Below are positions 10,545 to 21,329 of a DNA stretch of 64,000 nucleotides, in pieces; position 1 is the first letter of the stretch; the number at the start of each line of letters is the position of its first letter. The stretch covers positions 54,068,255 through 54,132,254 of the forward strand of contig NC_134576.1 of the NCBI RefSeq assembly GCF_050947875.1, written 5' to 3'. The position numbers and the translations under genes were made by a program. Under the pieces are notes generated by a model. It searched no databases. It had not been told where the DNA came from and worked only from the letters and a program-made list of their open reading frames with translations. Source of the DNA: Dermacentor variabilis (taxonomy: Eukaryota; Arthropoda; Arachnida; Ixodida; Ixodidae).

Positions 10545-13357
10545 ATGAGGCTGAATCTGAACCTGGCAACGTTTAACGTTAGAACGTTATCTAGTGAGGC
10601 GAGTCTAGCAGTGTTATTGGAGGAATTAAAGGGTAGTAAATGGGATATAATAGGGCTCAGTGAGGTTAGGAGGACAAAACAAGCATATACAGCGCTAAAA
10701 AGCGGGCACGTACTGTGCTACCGGGGCTTAGCGGAGAGACAAGAACTAGGAGTCGGATTCCTGATTAATAAGGAAATAGCTGGTAACATACAGGAATTCT
10801 ATAGCATTAACGAGAGGGTGGCAGGTCTTGTTGTGAAACTTAATAAGAGGTACAAATTGAAGGTGGTACAAGTCTATGCCCCTACATGCAGTCATGTTGA
10901 CCAGGAAGTCGAAAGCTTTTATGAAGACGTGGAATCGGCGATGGGTAAAGTCAAAACAAAATACACTATACTGATGGGCGACTTCAATGCCAGGGTAGGC
11001 AAGAAGCAGGCTAGAGACAAGTCCGTAGGGGAATATGGCATAGGCTATAGGAATAGCAGAGGAAAGTTATTAATAGAGTTTACAGAACAGAATAATATGC
11101 GGATAATGAATACCTTTTTCCGCAAGCGGGTTAGTCGAAAGTGGACGTGCAGCAGCCCGAATGGTGAAACTAGAAATGAAATCGACTTCATACTCTGCGC
11201 GAACCCTGGCATCATACAAGATGTAGACGTGCTCGGCAAGGTACGCTGCAGTGACCATAGAATGGTAAGAACTCGAATAAGGCTAGACTTGAGGAGGGAA
11301 CGCAAGAAACTGATACACAAGAAGCGAATCAATGAGTTAGCGGTAAGAGGGAAACTAGAGGAATTCCGGATCAAGCTACAGAACAGGTATTCGGCTTTAA
11401 CTCAGGAAGATGACCTTAGTGTTGAAGCAATGAACGACAATCTCATGGGCATCATTAAGGAGTGCGCAATAGAAGTCGGTGGTAACGCCGTTAGACAGGA
11501 AACCAGTAAGCTATCGCAGGAGACGAAAGATCTGATCAAGAAACGCCAATGTATGAAAGTCTCTAACACTACAGCTAGAATAGAACTGGCAGAACTTTCT
11601 AAGTTAATCAACAAGCGTAAGACAGCGGACATCAGGAACTATAATATGGATAGAATTGAACAGGCTCTCAGGAACGGAGGAAGCCTAAAAACAGTGAAGA
11701 AGAAACTAGGAATAGGCAAAAATCAGATGTGTGCGTTAAGAGACAAAGCCGGCAATATCGTTACTAATATGGATGAGATAGTTCAAGTGGCTGAGGAGTT
11801 CTATAGAGATTTATACAGTACCAGTGGCACCCACGACGATAGTGGAAGAGAGAACAGCCTAGAGGAATTCGAAATCCCACAGGTAACGCCAGAAGAAGTA
11901 AAGAAAGCCTTAGGAGCTATGCAAAGGGAGAAGGCAGCTGGGGAGGATCAGGTAACAGCAGATTTGTTGAAGGATGGTGGTCAGATTGTTCTAGAGAAAC
12001 TGGCCACCCTGTATACGCAATGCCTCATAACCTCGAGCGTACCGGAATCTTGGAAGAACGCTAAAATAATCCTAATCCATAAGAAAGGGGACGACAAATA
12101 CTTGAAAATTTATAGACCGATCAGCTTACTGTCCGTTGCCTACAAGTATTTACTAAGGTAATCGCAAGTAGAATCAGGAACACCGTAGACTTCTGTCAAC
12201 CAAGTGACCAGGCAGGATTCCGTAAAGGCTACTCAACAATAGACCATATTCACACTATCAATCAAGTGATAGAGAAATGTGCAGAATATAACCAACCCTT
12301 ATATATAGCTTTCATTGACTACGAGAAAGCGTTTGATTCAGTCGAAACCTCAGAAGTCATGGAGGCATTACGGAATCAGGGTGTAGATGAGCCATATGTA
12401 AACATACTGGAAGATATCTATAGCGGCTCCACAGCCACCGTAGTCCTCCACAAAGAAAGCAACAAAATCCCAATAAAGAAAGGCGTCAGACAGGGAGATA
12501 CGATCTCTCCAATGCTATTCACAGCATGTTTACAGGAGGTATTCAGAGACCTGGAGTGGGAAGAATTGGGGATAAAAGTTGATGGAGAATACCTTAGCAA
12601 CTTGCGATTCGCTGATGATATTGCCTTGCCTAGTAACTTAGGAGACCAATTGCAATGCATGATCACTGACCTGGAGAGGCAAAGCAGAAGGGTGGGTCTG
12701 AAAATTAATCTGCAGAAAACTAAAGTAATGTTTAACAGTCTCGGAAGAGAACAGCAGTTTACGATAGGTAGCGAGGCACTGGAAGTGGTAAGGGAATACA
12801 TCTCCTTAGGGCAGGTAGTGACCAAGGATCCGGATCATGAGACTGAAATAACCAGAAGAATAAGAATGGGTTGAGGGGCGTTTGGCAGGCATTCTCAAAT
12901 TATGAAGAGCAGGTTGCCACTATCCCTCAAAAGGAAAGTGTATAACAGCTTTGTGTTACCAGTACTCACATATGGGGCAGAAACCTGGAGGCTTACGAAA
13001 AGGGTTCAGTTGAAATTGAGGACGACGAAACGAGCTATGGAAAGAAGAATGATGGGTGTAACGTTAAGGGATAAGAAAAGAGCAGATTGGGTGAGGCAAC
13101 AAACGCTGGTAAATGACATCTTAGTTGAAATCAAGAAATGGGCATGGGCCGGACATGTAATGAGGAGGGAAGATAACCGATGGTCATTAAGGGTTACGGA
13201 CTGGATTCCAAGGGAAGGGAAGCGTAGCAGGGGGCGGCGGAAAGTTAGGTGGGTGGATGACATTAAGACGTTTGCAGGGACAACATGGCCACAATTAGTA
13301 CATGACCGGGGTAGTTGGAGAAGTATGGGAGAGGCCTTTGCCCTGGAGTGGGCGTAA
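10545..13357 (+). pseudogene. RTE/BovB-like LINE endonuclease-reverse transcriptase, copy 1
   Basis: A single large ORF of about 937 codons, full-length for this type. The N-terminal apurinic-type endonuclease shows [26 protein letters not shown] and [11 protein letters not shown]. The reverse transcriptase shows [47 protein letters not shown] and the catalytic FADD at 12608-12619. The C-terminus has WAGHVMRREDNRW and a basic GKRSRGRRKVRW segment typical of RTE/BovB-type proteins. Two lesions break it. One is a missing A at about 12145 that shifts frame after codon 538. The other is a TGA at 12872-12874 where TGG is expected. Copies 2 and 3 are broken by different changes. It would have copied its own RNA by target-primed reverse transcription. 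Confidence 0.9.
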
Positions 13358-13363
13358 CTAGGC

Positions 13364-13402
<39 letters not shown>

Positions 13403-13431
13403 CGACGATGGCGATGATGATGATGATGATA
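13364..13431 (+). repeat. LINE 3' tail, imperfect (ATG)n
   Basis: ATG/TGA triplet run with a few GACGACGATGGCG interruptions directly after the LINE stop. RTE-type LINEs commonly end in a short tandem repeat instead of poly(A), so I read this as the element tail and not an independent microsatellite. Confidence 0.85.
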
Positions 13432-14773
13432 TCAGGTTCATGCACGCACCATGTGGAGCCATGGCGTATGGTACGTCAGCAAAAATCATTTTCAGATACT
13501 CCTCAGTAAACCGGTATGTTTAAGTACACCACATACGTGCCATTATCGAAAATAATTATGGGATGGCATAGCAGTACTCCAGTAGGTGGTAGAGCAGTAT
13601 TTCAAGGTGTAATTGTCATAGAAATTGCATCTCATATCAGCGTCTGAAGAAAACAGGCAGTTCAGCGGCGAAGACAGTCCTGGCCCCATATCTTCAGGTT
13701 ACTTCAACTGTAGAGCAACACGCAAAATTAGTTAAGATCAACGCAACAGGTCAATTTACGTTACTTTACCTAGAAACAAGATTCTCTGTTAAATTAGTTT
13801 GCATTGCAGCCAGAGGTAGTGGCGCAAGGAGGTTGGAGTGTAATCAGTTACGTTCAGGTGATGAAGAACAAGTTCTCTATGAGAGAAACTATGCGCAACC
13901 TGGCTGTAATACCCACAGCTAAGCGAAGCAGCTGTCATCTTGTACATATCTAGAACGCAAAATAGATAACAGAAGGTTGAGGAATCAAAAGGTAGTGGGA
14001 AAACTTCGTCATAGGCACGTTGTGCACGCCGTACTAAGCCTTGTGGTCAAATACAAAGCTCACTTTCAGATTTGCTTGCTGGTAGAGTAAAGAGTGTGTG
14101 CGTACAAAAAGCGCTTGTTCACTGCGCATTTATGCGCACGCATAAATGCGCGGCAACTGATCAAGCTGATCACTGTGCTGCCGCGGGTCCTGTTCAACGG
14201 GCCCAAATGTGTGGGTAGCACATTTTTCAATGCTGGAATTGCCGGCATTATGCATCCAAATTCGTCAGCTGCTACCCTACCTCCCCGAAATATCAGACCA
14301 TATCCGCTCCTTAGCAGTAAATCAAAACAACAGAAACGTACCTGCACTATTTATACAATCCAGCAGTGCAGAAGTACCTTGCCTCCATGACCAACGGGTC
14401 CCAATATAGCTCGACGATTTTCATCAGAATTTTATACTGATCTGCTATCATGTCCTTGTCATTCGATAACTACCCATTTCCCTAAAAAATATGCGCGAAC
14501 CGACAGCAAATAAATCATCAGAGACCGCGGTAGCTTCCACGTGGCACAGCGGTGTTAGCAGAGACGCCAAGACCTTGTTCCATCCATCACGGTGCGCAAT
14601 GTAGTCAAACTTGGAGCATCCCTGACACTAAAGTTGCAAAGAATTGAAATACATACAACATGCAGTGTTCACTTAATTCACCATGCCGATCGACAGAGCT
14701 GTGGTTATGAGGAAAGACTTCACTGTTGCACTCAGCTTATGCGGAAGGCTTGTTCCTCCGTGCGTCTACAACG
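13432..14773. other. Unassigned spacer
   Basis: No gene recognised. Contains the short palindrome at 14124. Overlapping ORFs of 90-100 codons on both strands at 14066-14390 are mutual shadows without family features. Confidence 0.4.
14124..14151. repeat. Perfect 13-bp inverted repeat
   Basis: Arms GCGCATTTATGCG and CGCATAAATGCGC separated by 2 bp. Unchanged in all three copies. Confidence 0.9.
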
Positions 14774-14959
14774 AATTAGGAAAGAACAGCGCCAACTAAG
14801 ACGATCACAAGTGGGGAGAACGACACAGGACAAGCGCCATCTTCACCTATCATTATTCACAGAAAAATTTCAGTGAATAAAGATAGATGAAGTTGGCGCT
14901 TGTCCTGCGTCGTTCTCCCCACTTGTGATCGTCTTAGTTGGCGCTCTTCCTTCCTAATT
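14774..14959. mobile_element. Fold-back (MITE-like) element
   Basis: Two 66-bp arms, 14774-14839 and 14894-14959, are near-perfect inverted repeats beginning AATTAGGAAAGAACAGCGCC. The 54-bp centre also pairs (CTATC with GATAG, TATTCAC with GTGAATA), so nearly the whole 186 bp folds into one hairpin. I recall similar sequence being widespread in tick genomes. No coding capacity. Confidence 0.8.
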
Positions 14960-15367
14960 CAAGTATGCACCATCTAGCCCAAATGAATGTGGTCTACAAC
15001 GAATATGGTTCGTAAGAACCGCTAAAATTCTCAAGCTTGAAGAAACTATCCGCATTTCAGCAACCTAAAAGTGTGCACGGGCTGTCATTGTGGTTTATTC
15101 CCCTCCATTTCGGCAGCAACATCAGCTTTCAAGACCCAGGTCGTGTGGAGGAGCGCAAAATGATTTAGGCTGTCTCAGGATAGCTTGTGCCCACCGTGCA
15201 GGAGCACAAGAAAATATATCCGAGCACGGAAAAAGCGAAAAAAGAAGAAATCCGAAGAACGAACCAAGCCTCACCAAAGGGTACGTTTAACAAATAAAAA
15301 CCTCAGAAAGAGTGACTAAGGCTGCAATTTTTCGCGACAAAGCCAAAAAAGAAATTCGGGCTTTCAA
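14960..15367. other. Spacer, possibly decayed N-terminal part of P2
   Basis: Contains a Lys/Arg-rich reading near 15210-15350 that could be the linker upstream of the P2 core. No THAP finger is recognisable. Confidence 0.35.
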
Positions 15368-16355
15368 ATGTGCCTTCCTCAAACGCAACAGCTTGCTCTT
15401 CACGCAGTGTTGAAAGCTTCAAAAGCAAAGTCAGCGAGAGGAAATCGCTATAAAACCAACTGGTTGATGACTTACCTCCCTCTGCTTATAGCCCTGCTTA
15501 CCAGCCCTGCTGCTCATAGGCTGATGTCAAAGATGAATATTTTGCCACTACCTACGTCATCGCGCCTTAAACAAATTATCAAGAGAATGCCTTGCGAGTT
15601 CGGTTTTAATAAGGTTTCGCTTAACAGCATTGGTGCACTTATTAAACAAGGAGTAAGCTGTTGTGGAATCCTCATACTAGACGATATGAAAGTGCGCCAA
15701 GCTGTCACATTCAACAAGCAAACATATCAAGTAGACGACCAGGAATCGACAGCCATGGCAGATCATGCACTTGTGCTTACGATTGTGCCCCTATTTCATT
15801 CGTGGGTACTACCAATCGCCAGCTTCGCTACAAAAAATGCATCTCCTGGAAGAGTCCTCGCAAGGATGGTTTTGAAAGCCGTCATAAAGCTTCATAAACA
15901 AAATGCTGCAGTGATAGCCGTCATAAGCGATGGAGCAAGCACAAACAAGTGAATGTGATCAACATTTGATGTGACAGGCAACTCTCATGCACCTAAGCAC
16001 AATATTGAACATCCCTGTATTCCAGACAGCAGTCCATACTTCCTCTGTGGTGTGTCTCACATTGTGAAGTGCATAAGAAATCATCTGCTTCGTTACAAGT
16101 ACGGCATGGTAGGTATCCGCTTTTTTATGTTAGCTTGTAACAAAATTAACGTCATCACAAAATATCAGCTCCAAATTTTCAATCATCTTTTTACTTTACA
16201 GAATGGCGAACATGAGATCAACTATGACCGCTACTGTATACTTCAGGATGTTAACAGCAAGCAGCAGCTCCGTGCAGTACCAAAACTGACAAAAGAGCAT
16301 GTGAACCCCGACAATTTGAGAAAAATGAATGTGCGGCTGGCTGTTCAGGCAGGTA
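15368..16355 (+). pseudogene. Second P-element-like transposase (P2), truncated
   Basis: Core of a P-element-family transposase distinct from P1. Reading from ATG 15368 gives LPQTQQLALHAVLKASKAK, an LMTYLPLLIALLTSPAAHRL segment, LPLPTSSRLK, then ILILDDMKVR with the first catalytic-type Asp kept, and VISDGASTNK. Two TGA stops (15950-15952, 15956-15958) interrupt the frame, but it continues into STFDVTG and PYFLCGVSHIVKCIRNHL. There the Asp expected after Cys is Gly (GGT). A 93-bp in-frame segment, 16109-16201, has GTAGGT at one end and a pyrimidine tract plus TTTACAG at the other, so it looks like an intron. The exon after it ends VRLAVQ, where gypsy sequence takes over. The C-terminal half and the last catalytic acid are missing. 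Confidence 0.8.
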
Positions 16356-16880
16356 GCCGCCTATATTCAACTAGATAACGGAAATCGGGCCGCAGTTTTG
16401 CCTTTCGTCATCTTCGCTTATAACACCGCCGTTCAATGCAAAACCGGTTACTCGCTATTCAACCTTGTTTATGGCCGTTCGCCCAGTTCCTTTCTCGACG
16501 TTTCTTTTCTGCCCCTGTCAGTCCATCTTAATCTTCCTGCGAAGAATATGTTTCCCGCCTTGGCCGTTGTCGCCAGCGTGGCCGCTTTGACAGCGAAGCC
16601 AGACAACAGGACCGCAAGGTTAATTATGAAGCATGTAATGCAGTAGTTTTCTACCAGCCCAGCGATGAAGTGCTGCTCTGGACACCACTTCACACTGCTG
16701 GGTTGTGTAAGAAGTGTCAGTTCCACTTTTTTGGCACATACGCGTTCCTGAAAATGACTTCTTCCGTTAATTATCGCGTGACCCCAGTTGTTCCCTCAAC
16801 TGACCGCCGTTGCCGGTCTACCGAAGTGGTCAACCTTTCTCGTATGAAGCCCTGCACGCGGCGTTTCCCGTACCTTTAGG
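16356..16880 (+). pseudogene. Ty3/gypsy integrase C-terminal fragment
   Basis: Reads LPFVIFAYNTAVQCKTGYSL and NLVYGRSPSSFLD, the end of a gypsy integrase core. It is followed in shifted frames by a basic C-terminal region (VNYRVTPVVPSTDRR, VVNLSRMKPCTRR) of the type seen in metazoan gypsy integrases. There is no start of its own and at least one frameshift near 16645. It abuts P2, so the gypsy sequence probably replaced or interrupted the P2 C-terminus. Confidence 0.75.
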
Positions 16881-17074
16881 CTGCGGCCAGGGTGGCCGCT
16901 CTTGTGCGGGCGAAGTTAGTGTGGCCATTTATTGTGCACTTCAAGTCTATATTATCATCATCATGTGTGTGCCCTTCGCATCGTGCGGATACCCGGATCG
17001 TCATAGTGGATTGGGCCGAGGGTTCTTCGGCGCGTCTCTCAGGCTCAATAAAGGCCGGTCCTTACTGTGGCGTC

Positions 17075-17077
<3 letters not shown>
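16881..17077 (+). other. Probable gypsy 3' non-coding/LTR remnant
   Basis: Follows the integrase end and carries AATAAA at 17047-17052 shortly before the TA run. This is the expected position of an LTR R-region signal for the plus-strand fragment. LTR edges cannot be fixed without a second LTR. Confidence 0.4.

Positions 17078-17133
<56 letters not shown>
17078..17133. repeat. (TA)n microsatellite
   Basis: 56 bp of pure alternating A and T at the junction of plus-strand and minus-strand gypsy sequence. It is 70 bp in copy 2. Confidence 0.95.
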
Positions 17134-17136
<3 letters not shown>

Positions 17137-17535
17137 CGCGGTACAACGCGGACAGAACACAGGGAGACGTTCTTCGAACAACAAGACAATATGTTCAAAA
17201 ACAAAGAGCGGAGACACGTCTTCTTCGTCATCACCCAATGTGGCTCCGACCCCCTAGGCGGAGTCCGTTAGTGCTCCCATCGGCGCCGTCGTCTGCATAG
17301 AATACGCGCGTCATTTGTCCCTCCCAACGAGAGCATCGTGCCGATGCTAGACAAGAAATGTCAGTTGCGGAAGTAAAGGGCGCTAGCATTGTTATTCGCT
17401 CACATACGGCTTCATGCGGACAACGTGCACAAGTTCAGGATGGTGTGTGCGGCGCCGCGTACAGTTCGGATTATCGGGAACGACCTCGTAAGTGACATCA
17501 CTGAGTCGCCGCAATACCCGATGTGGTCCGAAGTA
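17134..17535 (-). mobile_element. Candidate LTR of the minus-strand gypsy fragment
   Basis: Lies between the integrase stop (17536) and the TA run, and begins TTGTCGCGG on the plus strand, so it ends CCGCGACA on the minus strand. Its position and size (about 400 bp) suit a 3' LTR. No partner LTR is present to confirm. Only 17134-17282 survives in copy 2. Confidence 0.45.
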
Positions 17536-19785
17536 TCACCTTAACAGTTTCTTGGAGAGGCCACTTTTCCGTACGGGTGTCCGAATCCATACTCTGTCGC
17601 CGACTTCATCGGTAACTATTCTACGGTGAAGATCGTAGCGGCCTGCGTCGTAGTCTTGCTGCTGACAGATCCACAAGCGCGCGAGCTGCAGAGCTTCTTC
17701 TGCGCGTTGTGTAAACACATCGGCGTCCGTATCAGCGTCGTCAAAGTCGTGTACAAGCATCGCATGTAGCATCGTTCGTACATCTCGTCCGTGAACAAGG
17801 GTGAACGGAGTCATGCGCGTCGTCTCTTGTTTCGCCGTTTTATATGCAAAGGTGACATACGGTAGGATGTCGTCCCATTTTTTATGTTCGACATCCACGT
17901 ACACTGATAGCATGTCTTCGATGGTTTTGTTTAGGCGCTCTGTTAACCCATTGGTTTGTGGATGGTAGGCGGTTGACTTTCGATGGGACGTTCCACTTAG
18001 TAGCAAGACGAGATCTAAAAGTGCAGCCGTAAATGCGGTTGCTCGGTCGGTTATTACGACGGTTGGCGCGCCGTGACGCAACACCACATGCTCAATGAAA
18101 AAGCGCGCCACCTCGGCTGCTGTGCTTCTCTGGATTGCCTTTGTTTCAGCGTAAGGTGTGAGATAGTCGGTTGCGACGATAACAAAGCGATTGCCTGCAG
18201 TAGAAGTAGGAAGTGGGCACAAAATATCCTTTCCGATTTGATCAAATGGTCTTTGAGGGACCTGGACGTAGGAGGCCGACTGGTTTCGTAGGAGGCGACT
18301 TGCGCCTCTGGCAGTCGATACAAGTGCGAACGTGATGTTTCACGGCGGTGGTAAGTAATACCTTTGCTGCACTCTGGCTAATGTTCGCGTGTAGCCGAAG
18401 TGACCAGAAGTCACCTCGTTGTGGCAAGCTTGAAGTACTTCCGTACGAAGAGCTGCAGGAATGACAAGCAGATAGGGGGACCCGGTCGAAGTAAAGTTTT
18501 TTTTGTAAGGGACCTTGGCCCGTAAACAACATGACAACAGTCCTCTTGTGAAAACTCTAGGTGGTTTCGCAGATCTTCCCTCCAAGTAATTGATTAGTTC
18601 AAGGAACTCGGGGTCGTTCCGTTGTTGTTGCGCGACGGCGGATGTGTCCATAACACAAAGAAATGCTGAGTCTTCTTCGGGCGGAGCAGGTGACTCTATC
18701 GGCGATCGAGACAAGCAGTCAGCATCCGTATGTCGTTTCCCCGACTTGTACGTGACAGTCATGTCAAACTCTTGCAGCCTTAGGCTCCAACGCGCCAGTC
18801 GTCCAGAATGATCTTTAAGGTTTGTCAACCAACATAGTGAATGGTGGTCGCTGATAACTGTGAAGTGGCGGCCATACAAATATGGGCGAAGTTTCATAAC
18901 CGCCCATACCACGGCGAGGCATTCTTTCTCAGTTGTGGAGTAATTAGCCTCTGTACGTGAGTGTTCTACTTGCATAGGCAAGCACTCTTTCTGTTTCGCC
19001 TTGCCGCTGCACAAGAACAGCTTCCAAGCCAACATTGCTGAAAAGTGTGGAGCAGTGTAGGAGCGGTCTCATCAAAATGAGCAAGCACTGGAGGTGTCTG
19101 GAGACGTTGCCGCAAGTCGTTAAATGCACCTTGCTCTTCGTCGTCCCATACAAAAGCAACGTCGTCTCTCGTCAGGCAAGTTAACGGCGACGCAATGCGC
19201 GCAAAGTCTGCAATAAATCGCCGATAGTAGGCACAGAGGCCGAGGAAGCACCTGACAGCCTTTTTATCGGATAGTACGGGAAACTGTGCGACGGCTGCAA
19301 TTTTTTTCAGGATCCGGCGGGACACCTGCGTGGCTGACGACCTGACCGCGAAACTGCAGTTCCGCGAAGCCAAAGTGGCACTTCTGCGGCTTCAGGGTGA
19401 GGCCGGCGGACCGTATGGACTGCAGAACCGCTTCAAGCCGTTCTAGGTGTTAAAACTTTGCGGAGAACACGATGAAGTCGTCGAGATACACAAAGCAGGT
19501 TTTCCACTTCAGACCCGAAAGTACTGTATCCATTAAGCGTTGGAACGTAGCAGGGGCAGAACACAAGCCGAAAGGCAAGACTTTAAATTCGTATAGGCCG
19601 TCTGGCGTCACGAACGCAGTTTTTTCACGATCTCTCGGGTCTACGTCGATGTGCCAATATCCGCTTGTTAAGTCCATTGAAGAGAAGTAACGTGCCTGTC
19701 GAGTGAATCACCTATACGGAGAAGTGGGTATACGTCTTTCTTTGTCGCTTTATTTAGCTTTCGCTGGCCCACACAGAAACGCAAG

Positions 19786-19788
<3 letters not shown>
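17536..19788 (-). pseudogene. Ty3/gypsy pol fragment (RT-RNase H-integrase), copy 1 only
   Basis: Read leftward it gives, in order: the reverse transcriptase start RKLNKATKKDVYPLLRI at the TA run; LTSGYWHIDVDP, VLPFGLCSAPATFQRLM and the YLDDF active site (19450-19677); the RT tail FLGLCAYYRRFIADFA (18966-19373); and RNase H with EKECLAVVWAVMKLRPYLYG. The integrase zinc-binding His/Cys region follows near 18300-18420. The integrase core comes next with VATDYLTPYAE, VVITDRATAF and AYHPQTNGLTERLNK (17536-18222). Several frameshifts and stops separate these blocks. Protease and gag are absent on this strand, so it is a 5'-truncated element. The segment is missing from copy 2. Confidence 0.9.

Positions 19789-19854
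<66 letters not shown>
19789..19854. repeat. (TA)n microsatellite
   Basis: About 66 bp of alternating A/T with one G at 19847. It separates the truncated 5' end of the minus-strand pol from the plus-strand LTR/gag. Confidence 0.95.
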
Positions 19855-20097
19855 TGTAACGAAGAAGAGTAGCCTGCCTGCGCCACAGCACCATCGCTAC
19901 CGGCATGAGCTCGTGGTTTCTGTCTTTCGCCGAACGCTTGTGACGGCTACCAGTTCGCGCGCGTTGCTAATAAATCTCTTAGCAAGTGGTGGAGGTGCTG
20001 GGTTTCGACCACCCTGGAACTTCGGAGTCGCACTCTACCCCCCATCATTCCCGACGACGCACGCACACCTCCAGCTCCTCCAACGGCGCCGGCCACC
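19855..20097 (+). mobile_element. Gypsy 5' LTR remnant and primer-binding-site-like leader
   Basis: Starts TGTAACGAAG directly after the TA run and could end at ...CTTAGCA near 19984, giving a short TG...CA LTR. TGGTGGAGGTGCTGGG at 19987-20002 begins with TGG, as a tRNA-primed binding site should. I do not assign the tRNA. The leader runs into gag. Absent from copy 2. Confidence 0.55.
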
Positions 20098-21329
20098 TTG
20101 GTTTGTGCGGGTGCCTTGCGTAAGCGAGATCCCCCTATCTTCTCCGGCACAGATGACAAAGACGTTGAAGATTGGATCTCGTCTTATGAGCGAGTGAGTG
20201 CCCATAACCAGTGGGACGACGTTACCAAGTTGAGAAACGTCGCATTCTACCTTACGGACATTGCGAAACTATGGTTTCTAAACCATGAAGCCGACCTCAC
20301 TTCGTGGTTGGTCTTCAAGACCAACTTTACCCAAGTTTTCGGTCGGCCTGCAGTAAGAAAGCTTCGTGCGGAACAACGTTTGCGCACACGATCCCAAGAG
20401 GCCGGAGAAAACTTCACGAGCTACATTGAGGACATTGTCGACCTGTGCAAACGGGTGAATGCGTCGATGTCAGAGGAGGAGAAGATCAATCATATAATGG
20501 AGGGTATTCAGGACGAATACTTTCAAATGTTAAATGTTATTTCAAATGTTATTATCAAAGAGTCCTCACACTGTCTCTGAAGTGATAGAATTGTGCCAGA
20601 GTTACGACGAGTTGCGCAGGCAACGGCTTCACACCCGACGTCCTACCCCACCCGCCGACTCTCTATCAAGCCTTGGAGTCGACGACAACCATGCTGCTCT
20701 CTTCGTAAAAATTCAGGAATTCGTTCGCGCAGAGGTCGCCCGCCAGCTATCTTTGATATCTTCTGTCCAGGAACCACCACCTGCTTTGCATCCTACGATC
20801 CGCGACTTCATTCAAGAACAAGTATCTCAAGCCGTTCCTCCAGCCGTTGAGCAGACACCAGTCACGGCTCCTCTCACTTACGCTGAAGCTGTTTCCCGAT
20901 CTCGTTCACAAACGCCCCAGCCGCCCTCTATGCATCGACCACCGACACTTTGCTGCCATCTATGCCGCTTCACGACCGACGGCATTTTCCTCCTATGCCG
21001 CTGCCCGACCGACAGCATTTTCCGAATCCTCAACCGCGACTCGGACCTTACCCGCACCAGTGGTGCACCTTCGATGACCGCCCAATATGTTTTGCTTGCG
21101 GTGGTGCTGGTCACGTGGCGCGCCATTGTCGTCGTGGCATGCTTCCTCTTCAGAACATCCGGCGAGCGCCACCTTTCCTCGCTCCGTTTTCCTCTTCGCC
21201 TTCCAGCCTTCCTACCTCTTCCTTTTCCCCTGACCGCCCAACCGCCTCTACTCGCCGCTCACCATCTCCCCGACGTCGCTCGCTTTCTCCGATGCGGCGC
21301 CGTCCCGTGTCCACCGAGCAGGAAAACTG
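20098..21329 (+). pseudogene. Ty3/gypsy gag, frameshifted, copy 1
   Basis: 20098-20580 encodes a retrotransposon Gag capsid-like region (PPIFSGTDDKDVEDWI, FGRPAVRKLRAEQRLR). The frame shifts near 20550, and the Gag continues from 20534 with SEVIELCQSYDELRRQRL and a Pro/Ser-rich part. A CX2CX4HX4C zinc knuckle (CFACGGAGHVARHC, 21088-21129) lies in yet another frame. An RNA-binding nucleocapsid role is expected for the family. The frame breaks make it non-functional. Only the last roughly 200 bp (from 21123) remain in copy 2. Confidence 0.85.

Noticed and set aside
12418..12825. 135-codon minus-strand ORF inside the LINE (also copies 2 and 3)
   Set aside because: Shadow of the reverse transcriptase on the opposite strand, without family features.
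17067..17160. ORFs with long Ile-Tyr runs
   Set aside because: They are translations of (TA)n microsatellites.
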